NCBI GenBank assembly: GCA_002348315.1
Contig: DEAW01000038.1
Span: 1-7,389 of the forward strand
Direction: 5' to 3'
From: Planctomycetaceae bacterium UBA2972
Lineage (GTDB): Bacteria > Planctomycetota > Planctomycetia > Pirellulales > Pirellulaceae
Length of the DNA stretch: 7,389 bases
How positions within the stretch are numbered: the stretch's first letter is position 1; the number at the start of each line of letters is the position of its first letter. Below, in pieces: positions 5,228 to 7,389 of the stretch. Made by a program: the position numbers and the translations under genes. The notes beneath the pieces are model-generated. The model worked only from the letters and a program-made list of their open reading frames with translations. It had not been told where the DNA came from and made no database searches.

Positions 5228-7321
5228 ATGTCATTGAGAATGCTTACTTTGCTGTTGTTGTTTCCCACCCTCGTGTATGGGCAGGTTGAACTGGATACCA
5301 CGCGTGGCGATAAAATGCTCGCCAATTACTTTGAGCTTCGGACAGCTGAGCTGGAGTCTAATTTTCTGCAGGGTATCGAGACGAAAGAGGACTGGCTGGC
5401 CAAACGTCCACAGTACGTGCAGCAGCTTCAGGAAATGTTGGGGCTAAGCCCGATGCCGAAACGCACGGAGTTAAATGCTACGGTGACGGGTACGGCGGAA
5501 CACGAGGAGTTCATAGTTGAGAACGTACATTTTCAGTCCCGGCCCGGACTCTATGTGACAGGAAATCTTTATATTCCCAAAGAGCGTGATGAAAAACTGC
5601 CAGCGATTCTCTATGTATGTGGACATGGCCGTGTAAAAGAGAATGGGGTCTCCTATGGCAATAAAGTGAATTACCATCACCACGGAAGTTGGTTTGCTCG
5701 TAATGGATACGTTTGCTTAACCATTGATACTCTACAGTTGGGGGAAATCGAGGGGATTCATCATGGGACCTACTCACATGGGTATTTCTGGTGGCTAAAC
5801 CGTGGATATACTCCGGCAGGTGTCGAAGCCTGGAATTGTATTCGTGCATTGGACTACCTTCAAAGCCGGGATGAAGTGGATGGTGAACGACTTGGTGTGA
5901 CCGGACGCAGTGGTGGCGGCGCGTATAGCTGGTGGATTGCTGCTTTGGACCAGCGAATTAAAGTTGCGGTACCGGTTGCCGGGATTACGGATTTACGAAA
6001 TCATGTGGTGGACGGGACGGTTGAAGGTCACTGTGACTGCATGTTTATGGTCAACACGTATCAGTGGGACTATCCTATGGTGGCAGCTTTAATGGCTCCT
6101 CGCCCACTGCTAATAAGCAATACGGATAACGATCGCATTTTCCCGCTCGATGGAGTCTATCGCACGTTTCTTAAGACGCGAGAAGTTTACCGCCTACTGG
6201 ATGCGGCGGAGGATGTCTCGTTGCATATTACATCGGGGCCTCATAAAGACACGCAGGAATTGCGAGTCCACGCGTTTCGCTGGTTCAACCACTATTTGAA
6301 AAACGATGATGCACTAATACACAAACCGGCGGAAAAGTTTTTTGAGCCCGAGGATTTGCGAGTGTTCAAAACGCAATTACCTGCCGACGAGAAAAACACG
6401 GAGATTAGCCATTCGTTTGTTCCGACAGCTCAATCCAGAACTGTCCCTGACAACACGCAAGCGATGGCGGATCTGGTTGAGGACGTTCAGTCGACGTTGT
6501 TGGACAAAGCGTTTCGCGCCTGGCCGAAGGACCCTGTGGATCTCAATGTGCGTAAAGTAGCTGATGCCTTTGCAGAAGACCTGGTGATGACTTCTTATGA
6601 CTTCACCAGTCAGGAAGGGATCGATCTGCGAATGTACCTTGTGCATCGCAAAGATCTTGAAAAGGCAGAGCATGCAATCGTACACGTTCAGGGGCAGGAT
6701 GACTGGATTGAATTTCTGGCTTTCTATCAAGATGCCTTTGGTGATCGGGATGTCCTGAAAGGAGAATTTTTCCCTGATCAAGTTCCGGATGGCCTGCCGG
6801 ATTTTGAAGCCTATCGTCAGAAGATGCTTAAGTCAGATGTCATCAACGTTATGGTCAGTCCCCGTGGCGTTGGTCGTACGATCTGGGATCAGTCTGAGCG
6901 CAAGCAGGTGCAACATCAACGCCGGTTTTACCTGTTGGGTGAATCTTTGGGAGGAATGCAGGTTTGGGATGTACGTCGTGCATTACAGGCGATTCGAACG
7001 ATCGATACGGCTGCCGGGGCAACGATTATGATCGGCGGTTACGACCATTCTGCAGCATTGGTCATGTATGCGAGTCTCTTCGAGGATGTCACGACGATCG
7101 GTATGACCAGAATGGCTGAATCAGATATCGAATCGCTGCCGCTATTTAATGTAAGCCGGTTTTTTAACGTTGATCAGATCGTGGCAGCGGCTGCCAGCCG
7201 GCAACGAGTAATTCTCAACCAGATTCCAGCCGATGCCTTTGAATTCACTCGTAAGACAGCAGAGATTCAGGGGTGGGACAAATCAAGATTTATTTTCCTA
7301 CCTGATGAGGCGGAAGAATAA
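5228..7321 (+). CDS. Exported two-domain alpha/beta-hydrolase (acetyl-xylan-esterase / prolyl-oligopeptidase-like)
   Basis: A 697-residue secreted hydrolase. Residues 1-18 form a signal peptide (MSLRMLTLLLLFPTLVYG, then Gln19). The N-terminal catalytic half (about 90-360) shows an oxyanion-type CGHG (131-134), nucleophile elbow GRSGG with Ser228, acid Asp302 in DRIFP, and likely catalytic His339 in GPHKD. The order and spacing fit an alpha/beta-hydrolase of the acetyl xylan esterase (CE7-like) or prolyl oligopeptidase group. Conserved-looking GHCDCMF (267-273) and APRPLLI (290-296) flank the active-site segments. The C-terminal half (about 430-697) also looks hydrolase-like, with GESLGGM around Ser573, but I see no clear acid-His pair after it, so it may be inactive. 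The ATG at 5228 has TTAGGA seven bases upstream. The substrate is unknown; an ester on extracellular polysaccharide is a reasonable guess from the family, not shown by context. Confidence 0.88.
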   Translation: MSLRMLTLLLLFPTLVYGQVELDTTRGDKMLANYFELRTAELESNFLQGIETKEDWLAKRPQYVQQLQEMLGLSPMPKRTELNATVTGTAEHEEFIVENVHFQSRPGLYVTGNLYIPKERDEKLPAILYVCGHGRVKENGVSYGNKVNYHHHGSWFARNGYVCLTIDTLQLGEIEGIHHGTYSHGYFWWLNRGYTPAGVEAWNCIRALDYLQSRDEVDGERLGVTGRSGGGAYSWWIAALDQRIKVAVPVAGITDLRNHVVDGTVEGHCDCMFMVNTYQWDYPMVAALMAPRPLLISNTDNDRIFPLDGVYRTFLKTREVYRLLDAAEDVSLHITSGPHKDTQELRVHAFRWFNHYLKNDDALIHKPAEKFFEPEDLRVFKTQLPADEKNTEISHSFVPTAQSRTVPDNTQAMADLVEDVQSTLLDKAFRAWPKDPVDLNVRKVADAFAEDLVMTSYDFTSQEGIDLRMYLVHRKDLEKAEHAIVHVQGQDDWIEFLAFYQDAFGDRDVLKGEFFPDQVPDGLPDFEAYRQKMLKSDVINVMVSPRGVGRTIWDQSERKQVQHQRRFYLLGESLGGMQVWDVRRALQAIRTIDTAAGATIMIGGYDHSAALVMYASLFEDVTTIGMTRMAESDIESLPLFNVSRFFNVDQIVAAAASRQRVILNQIPADAFEFTRKTAEIQGWDKSRFIFLPDEAEE

Positions 7322-7389
7322 GTCTTTGGGCTTTAGCGAACTCGACACTTAAACGTGATTGCAGCCGATTCGCCAACTTCCATCGGATT
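7322..7389. other. Right-edge region downstream of the exported hydrolase
   Basis: No complete gene or terminator is visible in these 68 bp. On the minus strand a frame is open from the right edge to a TAA at 7335-7333, giving 18 codons (NPMEVGESAAITFKCRVR). This could be the C-terminus of a convergent gene but is too short to establish. Confidence 0.3.

Noticed and set aside
5041..5289. 82-codon plus-strand frame across the aminotransferase-hydrolase spacer
   Set aside because: It overlaps both gene starts in other frames and spans the likely promoters; no ribosome binding site or motif supports it.

Overview
The window looks like chromosomal DNA from a planctomycete (Planctomycetota). This is inferred from protein style: secreted proteins with Asp-box-like motifs and a two-domain secreted hydrolase of a type I associate with that phylum, next to ordinary housekeeping genes. 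Base composition is near balanced and coding density is moderate. No mobile element, CRISPR array, tRNA or rRNA is visible.

Layout. Positions 1-1098 hold the 5' part of a minus-strand gene for an exported beta-sandwich-like protein. It starts at GTG, carries a signal peptide and runs off the left edge. A 235-bp divergent spacer follows, with a possible promoter and a dyad. On the plus strand come eda (KDPG/KHG aldolase, 1334-1981) and, 47 bp later, a 94-residue single-pass membrane protein with a SHOCT-like tail (2029-2313). These two are probably co-transcribed. A 303-bp leader without a convincing gene precedes clpX (2617-3900), which ends in a strong intrinsic terminator (3921-3959). A class I/II PLP-dependent aminotransferase lies convergently on the minus strand (3970-5067). 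A second divergent spacer has a perfect TATAAT box and leads into a 697-residue exported alpha/beta-hydrolase with two hydrolase-like halves (5228-7321). The last 68 bp hold no identifiable gene, only a possible 18-codon minus-strand C-terminus.

How the genes relate. This is not one obvious pathway. eda links to sugar-acid breakdown (Entner-Doudoroff or uronate routes), clpX to protein quality control, the aminotransferase to amino-acid metabolism, and the exported hydrolase perhaps to ester-decorated glycans or other extracellular substrates. No edd, sugar-acid kinase or clpP is in the window. A combined sugar-acid and polysaccharide theme (eda plus exported esterase) is possible but not shown by the sequence.

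I do not see a clearly new multi-gene system. The items most worth a second look are the small SHOCT-like membrane protein between eda and clpX, the second GxSxG motif in the hydrolase, the perfect palindromes centred on or overlapping two stop codons, and the dyad in the eda leader.
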